From Lachnospiraceae bacterium UBA4711 (GTDB lineage Bacteria; Bacillota; Clostridia; Lachnospirales; Lachnospiraceae): 17,422 nucleotides of DNA. The notes under the pieces were generated by a model that saw only the letters and a list, made by a program, of their open reading frames with translations, had not been told where the DNA came from and ran no database searches. Of this stretch, positions 1 to 7,092 are shown piece by piece; position 1 is the first letter of the stretch, and every line of letters begins with the position of its first letter. The stretch lies in NCBI GenBank assembly GCA_002404515.1, contig DHJV01000142.1:1-17422 (forward strand). Direction: 5' to 3'. A program made the translations under genes and the position numbers.

Positions 1-149
1 GTAAATCCGCCGGTATGTGTCGATAATACAGCGGATGGCAGAATGATCGTCTCCACGCCACATGCCGAAATAATTGGAAGTGCAACCGTAAGGGAGCACT
101 GTCCCATACAGGAAATATCCTGAATTGTCAAAACTATTTTATCTGTCAT
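1..149 (-). CDS. Pyridoxal/pyridoxamine kinase, N-terminal part
   Basis: This is the first 49 codons of a gene running off the left edge; it was read by hand. Translation starts at an ATG (147-149 on the complement) after a GAGGAG-type ribosome-binding site. It opens with MTDKIVLTIQDISCMGQCSL and continues with residues ALPIISACGVET and LPSAVLSTHTGGF. That pattern is the conserved N-terminus of the PfkB/ribokinase-like vitamin B6 kinases, which phosphorylate pyridoxal or pyridoxamine to make PLP. The ATP-binding C-terminal part lies outside the window. The divergent neighbour is a MocR regulator of the PdxR type, a pairing that supports a B6 role. Identification rests on the motif and context; kinase substrate preference cannot be decided. 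Confidence 0.85.
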   Translation of the reverse strand, partial: MTDKIVLTIQDISCMGQCSLTVALPIISACGVETIILPSAVLSTHTGGF

Positions 150-177
150 GTCAAACTCCTCTTTTTTATTTTTTCTA

Positions 178-206
178 ACTATATAGTCACATTGACCTTA
201 TGTAAA
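178..206 (-). promoter_or_regulatory. Promoter of the B6 kinase gene
   Basis: On the minus strand the -35 box TTTACA (201-206) and the -10 box TATAGT (178-183) are separated by exactly 17 nt, so transcription would start near 171. The -35 box lies inside the 9-mer AGATTTACA, which occurs again in inverted orientation at 236-244 as part of the divergent promoter. A regulator binding these 9-mers could control both genes. The boxes are read directly; the operator role is inferred. Confidence 0.65.
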
Positions 207-235
207 TCTCCAATCACAAATTATATAAAAATGTC

Positions 236-267
236 AGATTTACAAAAATATAAATATAGTATATACT
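236..267 (+). promoter_or_regulatory. Promoter of the MocR/PdxR regulator gene
   Basis: The -35 box TTTACA (239-244), a 17-nt spacer and the -10 box TATACT (262-267) make a good sigma-A promoter. It points at the regulator gene and leaves a leader of about 75 nt. The -35 is embedded in AGATTTACA (236-244), the inverted partner of the same 9-mer at 201-209. A near-copy of AATGTCAGA followed by an ACAAAAA tract occurs at 230-248 and again at 322-341. The second copy lies in the leader, a plausible place for autoregulation. Confidence 0.65.
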
Positions 268-351
268 TTTGAGATAGAGAACATCCAATTACATACCATA
301 TTCCGGCATTATTCATCTTACAATGTCAGAATACACAAAAAGGAGCTTATC

Positions 352-1770
352 ATGTTAACCTACTCATTCGATAAACGCGGCGATCAGAGCTTATACGAAT
401 ACCTTTATAACTGCATGAAAACTGACATTATAAATGGTGTTTTATCCCCGAACGAAAAGCTGCCATCCAAGCGAGCATTTGCAAGCAATCACGGCATCAG
501 TATCGTTACCGTTGAGAACACATATGGGCAGCTCATGGCAGAAGGATACATCTATTCCAAACCCAAAAGCGGTTTCTTTGTTTCGCCGATACAAAGTCAG
601 ATTGTTTCTGTAAATAGTGAATCTGACCTTATTGCTACACAGAATTCTTCCGACTATGACAATTCCATCAACCTGATTTCCAATCATACAGCGCCAGAGA
701 ATTTTCCATTTTCTATCTGGGCGAAGCTGACACGCCAGATCTTAAACGACCAAAGTCCGAATCTGTTAACGCCTCCGCCCGCCGGTGGTGTACCGGAATT
801 ACGTGCTGCCATCGCCAAACATCTGCACGAGTTTCGCGGTATCAACGCATCCCCGGAGCAGATTATGATTGGTGCCGGAACGGAATACCTGTATGGACTG
901 ATCGTACAACTGCTTGGGCGGGATCGTGTGTACGGATTAGAAAATCCAAGTTCCAAGAAGATCCGCAGCATCTATGAGGCGCTCGGTGTGAAAGTTGCAC
1001 CACTCGAAATGGACGAGGAAGGGATTCAGCTTGACGCCCGGAATCTGACGGTTCCCGATATCATCCAGATATCGCCATCCCACCATTTCCCGACCGGTAT
1101 TGTAACCTCCGTCAGCCGGAGATACGGGCTTTTGCAATGGGCGAACGAATCAAATTCCCGCTATATCATCGAAGATGATTTCGACAGTGAATTCCGTCTG
1201 CAGGGAAAGCCGATTCCTTCCCTGTTCTCGATGGATACCACAGACAAGGTTATCTATTTTAATACTTTCACCAAAAGCCTTGCTTCTACGATCCGCATCA
1301 GCTACATGGTTCTGCCCAAATCCCTGCTGCACCTATATTATAGCAAGCTTGGATTTTATGCCTGTACGGTATCAAATTTTGAACAGTACACACTCGCCGC
1401 CTTTATCCGCGAGCAGTATTTTGATAAACACATCAATCGTATGCGGAACCACTATCGCAGTCTGCGTGACGAGCTGATTGCCGGACTTTATAAGAGTCCG
1501 CTTGCAGGAGCGATCACAATCAGCCAGGAAAATGCAGGATTGCATTTTCTGTTACATGTTGACAGTAAAAAAAGTGATCAGGAACTGCAGATGCTCGCCA
1601 AAGCAAATGATATCACACTGGCATTTGTTTCCGATTATTATAGTTTTGATTTCAAATCAGATATAAGCCGTTATGACCATACTGCTATCATCAACTATTC
1701 CGGGCTCAATACGGACGATATACCTGTCGTAATCGAACGACTCAGCAAAGCATGGAGCGAATCCCTCTAA
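352..1770 (+). CDS. pdxR: MocR-family regulator (GntR wHTH + aminotransferase-like domain), PdxR-like
   Basis: This is a 472-residue regulator. Residues about 10-78 are a GntR-type winged helix (LPSKRAFASNHGISIVTVENTY followed by an EGYIYSKPKSGFFV wing). Residues about 110-470 are a fold-type I aminotransferase domain. It shows a PPPAGGVPELRAAIAKHL segment, an Asp-rich EDDFDSEF motif (274-281) and TFTKSLA with the expected PLP-binding Lys308. Proteins of this architecture bind PLP as a co-effector; PdxR members regulate vitamin B6 genes and often repress themselves. Divergence from a B6 kinase gene favours PdxR over other MocR roles. The start has an AGGAG site 8-9 nt upstream. Length is normal for the family. 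Whether it activates or represses the kinase is not visible. Confidence 0.87.
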   Translation: MLTYSFDKRGDQSLYEYLYNCMKTDIINGVLSPNEKLPSKRAFASNHGISIVTVENTYGQLMAEGYIYSKPKSGFFVSPIQSQIVSVNSESDLIATQNSSDYDNSINLISNHTAPENFPFSIWAKLTRQILNDQSPNLLTPPPAGGVPELRAAIAKHLHEFRGINASPEQIMIGAGTEYLYGLIVQLLGRDRVYGLENPSSKKIRSIYEALGVKVAPLEMDEEGIQLDARNLTVPDIIQISPSHHFPTGIVTSVSRRYGLLQWANESNSRYIIEDDFDSEFRLQGKPIPSLFSMDTTDKVIYFNTFTKSLASTIRISYMVLPKSLLHLYYSKLGFYACTVSNFEQYTLAAFIREQYFDKHINRMRNHYRSLRDELIAGLYKSPLAGAITISQENAGLHFLLHVDSKKSDQELQMLAKANDITLAFVSDYYSFDFKSDISRYDHTAIINYSGLNTDDIPVVIERLSKAWSESL

Positions 1771-1806
1771 TAAGTTGTGGAATCATCCATTTTTTATCCG
1801 GTGTGC

Positions 1807-1829
1807 ATATACATTTTTTAAATGTATAT
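1807..1829 (+). terminator. Weak AT-rich hairpin after the regulator gene
   Basis: A perfect 10-bp stem (ATATACATTT at 1807-1816 with its complement at 1820-1829) closes a 3-nt loop and is followed by TTCTTTC. It lies 36 nt after the stop codon of the MocR gene. The stem has only A/T pairs apart from one G-C, so it would be a weak intrinsic terminator. It could also leave some read-through into the next plus-strand gene. Confidence 0.4.
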
Positions 1830-1897
1830 TTCTTTCGTAAACAACAAATGTTATACTTATACTTATCTTTTTATATTCAAACACAAAGGAGGATGTT

Positions 1898-2737
1898 ATG
1901 TTCGCTTATAATCTCTGGCAATGGATTGCCTTTTTTATCATTTACTGCCTGATCGGCTGGATTGGTGAAAGCCTATATGTATCATGGGAACACCGCAAAT
2001 GGGTCAATCGAGGATTCCTGCATGGTCCATTCCTTCCCATCTACGGATTTGGTGCTGTAATCATTCTGATCTCCACCATCCCCGTCCGTAACAACTACTT
2101 TTTGATTTTCCTGTTCGGCATGCTCGGTGCTACCTTGCTTGAATATTTCACAGGATGGGCGATGGAACAGATCTTCCATGTAAAATACTGGGACTACTCC
2201 TACGACTTCTGTAACCTGCATGGTTATATCTGTCTTGGCTGTTCCCTGACATGGGGTGTCTGTGCGTTACTTCTGACCGGACTTGTACACAAGCCGATTG
2301 AAAAGCTTGTATTATCACTTCCGTCTGTACCGCTGATGGTCGTTGATATTGTATTCGCCGTTTATTTCATCTGGGATATGATCACATCCGCCCAGGAGGC
2401 GTTCGACCTGAAGAAGATCATCCTCGAAAACGAAGAGGTACAGCGCATGCAGAAGCGGCTCGATGTCGTACTCGCATTTGCAGAGGATGACAAGACAAAG
2501 TTCCAGGATTACCTCAAGGAAAAGGGATTGGAGTTTAACAAGAGTAAGGAAGAGCTTACTGAAGAATTTCAGAACCGGCTCCAGGCAGCCAAGGATCGTG
2601 TCGAGCACCGTTCACAGAAAGCGCGCAAACATGCAACCCGCATCCTGCGTCGTAACCCGGGTTCTGTATCCTTCAAGCATAAGGCAGAATTTGAAGCGAT
2701 CAAAGAGCACATTAACGAACTTAGAAAAACAAAATAA
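1898..2737 (+). CDS. CmpB-type membrane protein (putative ABC-transporter type IV family)
   Basis: This 279-residue protein resembles the PF06541 (ABC_trans_CmpB) family, widespread in Clostridia and of unproven function. The N-terminal two thirds are membrane-embedded, with helices near 5-24, 45-61, 67-84, 110-130 and 143-163. Conserved family stretches are visible: GWIGESLY (20-27), RGFLHGPFLPIYGFGA (38-53), an LEYFTGWAME block (81-90) and NLHGYICLGCSLTWG (106-120). Residues from about 165 form a long, highly charged, probably coiled-coil cytoplasmic tail ending in Lys/Arg-rich sequence. A consensus AAAGGAGG (1885-1892) precedes the ATG. It is monocistronic and converges on the EAL gene. 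No ATPase gene is adjacent, so transporter function is only a family label. Confidence 0.75.
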   Translation: MFAYNLWQWIAFFIIYCLIGWIGESLYVSWEHRKWVNRGFLHGPFLPIYGFGAVIILISTIPVRNNYFLIFLFGMLGATLLEYFTGWAMEQIFHVKYWDYSYDFCNLHGYICLGCSLTWGVCALLLTGLVHKPIEKLVLSLPSVPLMVVDIVFAVYFIWDMITSAQEAFDLKKIILENEEVQRMQKRLDVVLAFAEDDKTKFQDYLKEKGLEFNKSKEELTEEFQNRLQAAKDRVEHRSQKARKHATRILRRNPGSVSFKHKAEFEAIKEHINELRKTK

Positions 2738-2752
2738 TGTAGAAAACGAAAA

Positions 2753-2785
2753 ATCCAGGCGTTCCTCTTACAAGGATGCCTGGAT
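2753..2785 (-). terminator. Terminator between convergent genes, overlapping the EAL gene end
   Basis: ATCCAGGC (2753-2760) pairs with GCCTGGAT (2778-2785). Read on the minus strand the stem is followed by TTTTTCGTTTTC, a good U-tract for the EAL operon. The plus-strand side has only AAATTTTA, so it is weaker for the CmpB-type gene. The downstream half of the stem lies within the last codons of the EAL gene. Confidence 0.75.
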
Positions 2786-4702
2786 AAATTTTACGAATTC
2801 TTCCCGCGGAATCGGCTTCGAGAAGTAATATCCCTGAATATATTCACACTTAAGATCCGAAAATAGCTTCAACATCTCTGCTGTCTCCACACCTTCGACT
2901 ACAATCTTCATATCCATTGCCTTGATCATGTTGATCGTGTTCGTCAGCACAATTCCAAGCTTCGGATTATCATACAGTTCTGTAAATGTACGATCTAACT
3001 TGATAATGTTAAATGGCAGTTTCACAATCCGCTGCATGTTAGAATACCCGGTTCCAAAATCATCCAGGGAGAATTTCAGCCCCCACTCAGCCAGATCTTC
3101 AATATTATTTTCCAACGCCTGCTGGGAAATGGATGCGGCTGTCTCTGTAATCTCCAGATTGAGCTGCTCCGGCTGTACCCCATACCGTTTCAAAATATTC
3201 ATAATATGATCTGCCAGCTTTGGCTGCATACACTGTACCACCGACAGATTCACTTCAATATAGGAAAGCCCTAGCTTCTTATACTCTTCACTTGCAATAA
3301 ACGCACATACCTGTTCCAGAACGAAATCACCGATCTTATGAATCGCACCACTCTTCTCTGCTGCCGGGATAAAGAGCTCCGGTGAGACAAATCCGTATTT
3401 CTCATCCTTCAGCCGGATCAATGCCTCCGCCGAATGGAAGCACTTGTCTTCCACCGAATAAATTGGCTGATAATATACTTCGAACCGTTGATTTGATAAT
3501 GCCGCTTCAATAATCGCATCCATATCGTGCATCATGTCATAATGCAGCCGTTTCAACAGCTCCGAAGCCGCCATAATGTCACCGGTAAACGGAACTTCCT
3601 GCAAGGTATCTCCAAATGCCATCAGCGTATCCACATCCGAGATATCATCCGGACAATCTGCAATGCAGACATTCGTAATCATATTGACTGCCATCTGATT
3701 GATAACAAAATTTTCTTTCATGATCTGGTTTATTTTACCCGCCACGTCCCAGACCTGATTAAACCGGTTTTCCTCTATCACAAACCGAAATTTTCCTTGT
3801 TCCAGATAATACATTTCCGCGTTTAGTTTTTTCTCTTTGTCAAGCTGCATCATATATTTTGCAACACCTGCCATGACCTGCATGCACTTCCCATAGCCAA
3901 GCAGTTCACGCACAGCCGGATAATTTGTTATGTTGATCATGACAATCCGCATCGGTTTTTTCGTATTAAACGAATGCTTCATATCTTCCATGTATGCCGT
4001 AATCTTGTTCAAACCGGTTACAACCTCTATCCGTTCCTCTGGGCGTTGCAGCATGAGTGAAATAAACAACAGGCCAATCGCCATACAAAGCATCTCCACC
4101 AACGCAGTCGGATAAAAATATTGTATGACCACACCCATAATCTCAGCAGCAAACACTATTCCAAGAGACACCAGATACCTGCGCCGGAACATTTTCCGAT
4201 GTATGCCCAGATAAATCAATCCATAAATCAGATAAATCACCGCACATGCGTATAACAAAGTAAAATATTTTCCACGCGTATATTCATATTCCGCATTAAA
4301 ATAGAAAATCCATTTTGTCGCAGGGCTGCTCAAAATAAGTCCGGTTATTACCAACACCGGAAATGATGACAAAAAAGCAAGCAGCCGTTTTGCCTTAAAC
4401 AAATGCCAGGTATCTGTTATGGCAACAATATAGGTAATATAAAACGGCATTGCAAAGCTATGAAGCACCAGATACCCCATATGCGCCACGTATTTGGGAA
4501 ACAATTGCTGTACACCCAGATTATCCAGATGAACCGCCCAGATGTCAAACAGAATCGTCAGCCAGGCTACTACCAACACTTCCAAAAAAGAGCGATTCAC
4601 TTTTCCCTTGATCATCCGTCTGAGAACAGTCGTAATGATCAAAATAGAAATAATTAATATCGCACAATAATCATAAACGACATTTTTATAAACGCTTTCC
4701 AT
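2768..4702 (-). CDS. Membrane c-di-GMP phosphodiesterase (7-TM, degenerate GGDEF, intact EAL)
   Basis: The protein is 644 residues from the preferred ATG at 4700-4702, which has AAGAGG upstream. A longer ATG start at 4729 adds nine residues but lacks a ribosome-binding site. Numbering here is for the longer form. About seven hydrophobic helices fill residues 18-227. Residues 230-390 resemble a GGDEF domain, but the active-site loop reads YYLEQGKFRF (308-316), so diguanylate cyclase activity is unlikely. Residues 400-650 are an EAL domain with catalytic motifs present: EAL (435-437), EVNLS (492-496), EITET (526-530), DDFGTGYS (556-563), KLD (577-579), EGVE (612-615) and QGYYFSKP (632-639). It should therefore hydrolyse cyclic di-GMP in response to a membrane or extracellular signal. 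It is the last gene of the yqeY operon, 30 nt after the hydrolase gene. Confidence 0.88.
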   Translation of the reverse strand: MESVYKNVVYDYCAILIISILIITTVLRRMIKGKVNRSFLEVLVVAWLTILFDIWAVHLDNLGVQQLFPKYVAHMGYLVLHSFAMPFYITYIVAITDTWHLFKAKRLLAFLSSFPVLVITGLILSSPATKWIFYFNAEYEYTRGKYFTLLYACAVIYLIYGLIYLGIHRKMFRRRYLVSLGIVFAAEIMGVVIQYFYPTALVEMLCMAIGLLFISLMLQRPEERIEVVTGLNKITAYMEDMKHSFNTKKPMRIVMINITNYPAVRELLGYGKCMQVMAGVAKYMMQLDKEKKLNAEMYYLEQGKFRFVIEENRFNQVWDVAGKINQIMKENFVINQMAVNMITNVCIADCPDDISDVDTLMAFGDTLQEVPFTGDIMAASELLKRLHYDMMHDMDAIIEAALSNQRFEVYYQPIYSVEDKCFHSAEALIRLKDEKYGFVSPELFIPAAEKSGAIHKIGDFVLEQVCAFIASEEYKKLGLSYIEVNLSVVQCMQPKLADHIMNILKRYGVQPEQLNLEITETAASISQQALENNIEDLAEWGLKFSLDDFGTGYSNMQRIVKLPFNIIKLDRTFTELYDNPKLGIVLTNTINMIKAMDMKIVVEGVETAEMLKLFSDLKCEYIQGYYFSKPIPREEFVKFIQASL

Positions 4703-4732
4703 AGCCCCTCTTCTTTCGCTCCCATACATTTC

Positions 4733-5533
4733 TTACAAATCCGGATATAAGAAATGTATCACATCATCCGCCTGCATCTCCTGCAAATGATACGGGTCTG
4801 CCTCCTCATCTGTATACCATCGCATACTGACCGAATCCTCCAAATAAAAATATCCGACTCCGCATTCCGGATATCTGGCATACCATGCCGGATATTTCCG
4901 CTTCATCACCTGCTCAGCAAGCATCACTGCCTCGCTTTTCGTGCCATCTGCCAGATACGTCCCACAGATACGCACACCTGGCGGACTTGCATGTACAAGC
5001 AGAACACTTCCATCCCTGCAACGTCCCAGGCTCATCCAGACGTGTCCTTCCATACTGCATATATCACCGGGGCGATAATCCCCCTGCACCAGACAGCCCC
5101 AGCCACGTGCTGCACAGGCACATGCGATTTTCGATGCTCCGGTCACATATCCGGTTCCGCCATTTCTGGTATGAAATACATTGTAAAGCAGCCAGCCGAT
5201 ATAACCGGAACAATCCAATCCATCATGACTCTGATACCGGGTCTGATCAAAATCATACGTTTCCGTCTGCCGCGCCGCGTATTCTGCCCATCGTTTCGAC
5301 ACACCAAGTGTCACAGCTTCTTTTCCTGCTCCTGCATCCTCCTGATTCCAGCCACCGCCCCAGATATACATCGTCTGTCCGACCGGAAGCAGCGATGTCC
5401 GAAGCAGCCGCTCCATTGAAAACTCCCGCAGATGCTCTGGCTGCGGTCTATGTAACACAAGACTCATCAAAATCCCTATTGCGAAAAGCAGGATGCCTGC
5501 TGCACCCTGCCTGCTGCGCGTTGAACTACCCAT
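4733..5533 (-). CDS. Membrane-anchored NlpC/P60-like cysteine hydrolase
   Basis: The protein is 266 residues from ATG 5531-5533, which has AGAGGG four nt upstream. The open frame extends to a TTG at 5587 without a ribosome-binding site, so I reject that start. A single N-terminal hydrophobic helix (about residues 10-28) is an uncleaved signal or anchor. The body has YIWGGGW, then GLDCSGYIGWLL with the probable nucleophile Cys108, GHVWMSLG with His164 and LVHASPPGVRI with His181. This Cys-His-His order is that of NlpC/P60/CHAP-like peptidoglycan amidohydrolases. The substrate is presumably a cell-wall peptide bond, outside the membrane. It lies between yqeY and the EAL gene, in an apparent operon. 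The overall sequence is divergent, so catalytic class is inferred from motifs only. Confidence 0.7.
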   Translation of the reverse strand: MGSSTRSRQGAAGILLFAIGILMSLVLHRPQPEHLREFSMERLLRTSLLPVGQTMYIWGGGWNQEDAGAGKEAVTLGVSKRWAEYAARQTETYDFDQTRYQSHDGLDCSGYIGWLLYNVFHTRNGGTGYVTGASKIACACAARGWGCLVQGDYRPGDICSMEGHVWMSLGRCRDGSVLLVHASPPGVRICGTYLADGTKSEAVMLAEQVMKRKYPAWYARYPECGVGYFYLEDSVSMRWYTDEEADPYHLQEMQADDVIHFLYPDL

Positions 5534-5599
5534 ATACCCTCTTTTTACATGTCTTTCATTCAAACATATGAGAAAGTCCCAGCGCAATATTACTTTCTT

Positions 5600-6037
5600 T
5601 TACTTACAAAGTTCTGCCACAACGGCGTTGATCACCTTGCCGTCTGCCTTGCCCTTCAACTGTGGCATAACCGTCTTCATGATCATGCCCTTATTCTTCG
5701 TAGCGATCACATCGGCACACTTCTCTGTCAGGAATGCCTTTACTTCATCCTCGCTCATCAGAGATGGTGCGTACTCGTTTATCACATCGTAACGTGCCTG
5801 ATATTCAGCCAGCAGGTCTCCCCGCTCTGCCGGACAGGTATCGATCTGCTCCTTCACCGACTTTAACTCCTTCAGGATGACGCGGTCTACCAGTTCTTCC
5901 TTGATGTCATCACGGCAGCCTTCATCAATGGCTACCTTCTTCACTGCGGAAATCAGAGAAGAAATGGAATCCTTTCTTGCCTTGTCTCTTGCCTTCATAG
6001 CGGCGATCATGTCTTTCTGTAATGTTTCAAACTGCAT
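5600..6037 (-). CDS. yqeY: GatB/YqeY domain protein
   Basis: This 145-residue soluble protein begins MQFETLQKDMIAAMKARDKA, typical of the free-standing YqeY family. The family is homologous to the C-terminal tRNA-binding tail of GatB. Family features include the helical N-terminal half, a central VILKELKSVKEQI segment and the C-terminal KNKGMIMKTVMPQLKGKADGKVINAVV. Length matches the usual 145-150 residues. GGGAGG lies upstream of the ATG. It is the first gene of a likely operon with the NlpC/P60-like hydrolase (67 nt downstream) and the EAL protein. The cellular role of YqeY proteins is not firmly established; tRNA interaction is inferred from GatB. Confidence 0.92.
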   Translation of the reverse strand: MQFETLQKDMIAAMKARDKARKDSISSLISAVKKVAIDEGCRDDIKEELVDRVILKELKSVKEQIDTCPAERGDLLAEYQARYDVINEYAPSLMSEDEVKAFLTEKCADVIATKNKGMIMKTVMPQLKGKADGKVINAVVAELCK

Positions 6038-6169
6038 AATTTTATTCCTCCCATTCAGTTATAATTAACGGTAATTGCAAAACATCCATTCATTCAACAT
6101 ATATTTCAATATTAATTCATTTTATATACAATGTATTGAAGCTAAGAAGTTCTAGCTGTTCTAATTTAC

Positions 6170-6198
6170 ATATTAATATCATACGCCACCGCCGTCAA
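6170..6198 (-). promoter_or_regulatory. Promoter of the yqeY - hydrolase - EAL operon
   Basis: On the minus strand a TTGACG -35 box (6193-6198) and a TAATAT -10 box (6170-6175) are separated by exactly 17 nt. Transcription would begin near 6163. The spacer is GC-rich, in contrast to its surroundings. The 6202-6240 palindrome sits directly upstream of the -35 box. Confidence 0.75.
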
Positions 6199-6201
6199 TT
6201 C

Positions 6202-6240
6202 GCAATATGCCGGCTTGTGCAAGCACAGCCGTCGCATTGC
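6202..6240. repeat. GC-rich palindrome upstream of the yqeY promoter
   Basis: Nested arms are visible: GCAAT (6202-6206) with ATTGC (6236-6240), CGGCT (6211-6215) with AGCCG (6227-6231), and GTG (6217-6219) with CAC (6224-6226), around a CAAG loop. It is much richer in G/C than its neighbours and has no U-tract on either strand. It could be an operator, a REP-like repeat or a structured RNA element; I cannot tell which. Confidence 0.5.
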
Positions 6241-6250
6241 TCATTATATC

Positions 6251-6292
6251 ATGTTTCCTTGTATATTTCTATTCATATTTTCAAAGAAACAT
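6251..6292. repeat. Inverted repeat between palindrome and terminator
   Basis: ATGTTTCCTTG (6251-6261) and CAAAGAAACAT (6282-6292) are complementary in 10 of 11 positions around a 20-nt AT-rich loop. There is no obvious U-tract. Function unknown. Confidence 0.4.
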
Positions 6293-6296
6293 CGCA

Positions 6297-6344
6297 AAAA
6301 AGAAGCCATCGTATTATGAATTCCATACGACAGCTCTTCTTTTT
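6297..6344 (-). terminator. Terminator of the zinc-ribbon operon
   Basis: Inner stem TCGTAT (6309-6314) with ATACGA (6325-6330) and outer stem AAAAAGAAG (6297-6305) with CTTCTTTTT (6336-6344) are separated by a small internal loop. Runs of A on the left and T on the right make it usable in both directions. It lies just past the stop codon of the last island gene. Confidence 0.65.
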
Positions 6345-6353
6345 ATTGATCAC

Positions 6354-6950
6354 TTACCAATACATATCTGCAATATACCAGCCTGATCCGTATTTTATTG
6401 CTTCCAAATACAGTGTAAATCCGTCCGAATCTCCGTTAACATATATACGAACTGCTATTCCATCCTGATACCCATCGCAATTCAATCCCGAAGATCGACA
6501 TTCCATTTTAGACGCAGAATCTCCAGAGTCATATATTTCATATCGAATACTATCAATATGCTTATAGACTAATATAATTGCAGCACGAAGTTTTTCAAAA
6601 TCCTCAACTGCATCTGTGATTGTTTCTTCATCAAGTTCAAGCACTTTTTTATTAAAACATTTTCTTTCAAATTTGTCGGAATCTCCAGATTCAAGGCACG
6701 CCACAAATGTCTTTACCAGTTTTTCATAACTAGTATTTTTTGTCGCCCGATTAGCAATCAAAATAATTATCAGCACCTGTACTATCACGATAGGAATAAT
6801 TATTTTTAATATACTAGTTGAATTTTTCGTTTTCTGCTGAGGATATGAATTCTGTATTATATTGTTATATAATGAATATCCGCATTTTGGGCAGTTCGAT
6901 GCCCGATCTGACACCTGTTGTCCACATTGAGGACAATTTATTAAAGCCAT
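6354..6950 (-). CDS. Zinc-ribbon membrane protein with extracytoplasmic domain
   Basis: The protein has 198 residues. Residues 1-24 are a Cys4 zinc ribbon (C6, C9, C20, C23) with the MALINCPQCGQQVSDRASNC head shared by three other island proteins. A single hydrophobic helix spans about 47-67. The remaining about 130 residues form a soluble, probably extracytoplasmic domain. It starts SYEKLVKTFVACLESGD, then a helical stretch, then alternating beta segments ending GSGWYIADMYW. This layout recalls small NTF2-like/DUF4878-type lipoprotein domains, but I do not recognise a specific family. AGGAGAG precedes the ATG. It is the last gene of the operon, directly after the SHOCT fragment. Function unknown. 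Confidence 0.75.
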   Translation of the reverse strand: MALINCPQCGQQVSDRASNCPKCGYSLYNNIIQNSYPQQKTKNSTSILKIIIPIVIVQVLIIILIANRATKNTSYEKLVKTFVACLESGDSDKFERKCFNKKVLELDEETITDAVEDFEKLRAAIILVYKHIDSIRYEIYDSGDSASKMECRSSGLNCDGYQDGIAVRIYVNGDSDGFTLYLEAIKYGSGWYIADMYW

Positions 6951-6966
6951 ACGTTGCTCTCCTGAT

Positions 6967-7083
6967 TTATTTATTCAATATTTCTGCTTTCTTTATTTCA
7001 AACTCTTCATCCGTAAGGATACCTGAATCTTTCATTTCCTTTAGTTTAAGCAACAAATCAATCTTTTGCTCCTCATTATTCAT
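6967..7083 (-). CDS. SHOCT-domain fragment, 38 codons, in frame after a TGA
   Basis: I read this short frame by hand. It encodes MNNEEQKIDLLLKLKEMKDS followed by GILTDEEFEIKKAEILNK and TAA. This is a complete SHOCT domain (short C-terminal helical hairpin), a module normally found at the end of membrane or zinc-ribbon proteins. It lies in exactly the same reading frame as the preceding DUF4234 gene, separated by its TGA (7093-7095) and three sense codons. No ribosome-binding site precedes its ATG. It is therefore more likely the severed or read-through tail of that gene than an independent gene. Confidence 0.6.
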   Translation of the reverse strand: MNNEEQKIDLLLKLKEMKDSGILTDEEFEIKKAEILNK

Positions 7084-7092
7084 TTTACTAGA

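Larger units (their letters stand above)
6038..6353. other. Intergenic region at the left edge of the AT-rich island
   Basis: This 316-nt gene-free stretch lies between yqeY and the last zinc-ribbon gene. It holds, left to right, a leader of about 125 nt for yqeY with a small hairpin (AGCTA/TAGCT around 6141-6157), a consensus minus-strand promoter, and three successive inverted repeats (6202-6240, 6251-6292, 6297-6344). The last repeat is the terminator of the zinc-ribbon operon. I saw no tRNA-like fold and no credible ORF. Confidence 0.7.

Noticed and set aside
3560..4040. Active diguanylate cyclase domain in the EAL protein
   Set aside because: The position expected for GGDEF reads LEQGKF, lacking the Gly-Gly and acidic residues needed for GTP binding and catalysis.
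4754..5571. Long plus-strand ORFs of 221 and 228 codons
   Set aside because: They lie antisense to the NlpC/P60-like gene, overlap each other, are rich in Cys, His, Pro and Ser without domain motifs, and have no ribosome-binding site. They are shadows of a real gene.
6182..6247. 21-codon minus-strand ORF over the GC-rich palindrome
   Set aside because: It starts at an ATG without a convincing ribosome-binding site. Its codons are dictated by the palindrome and the -35 region of the yqeY promoter.
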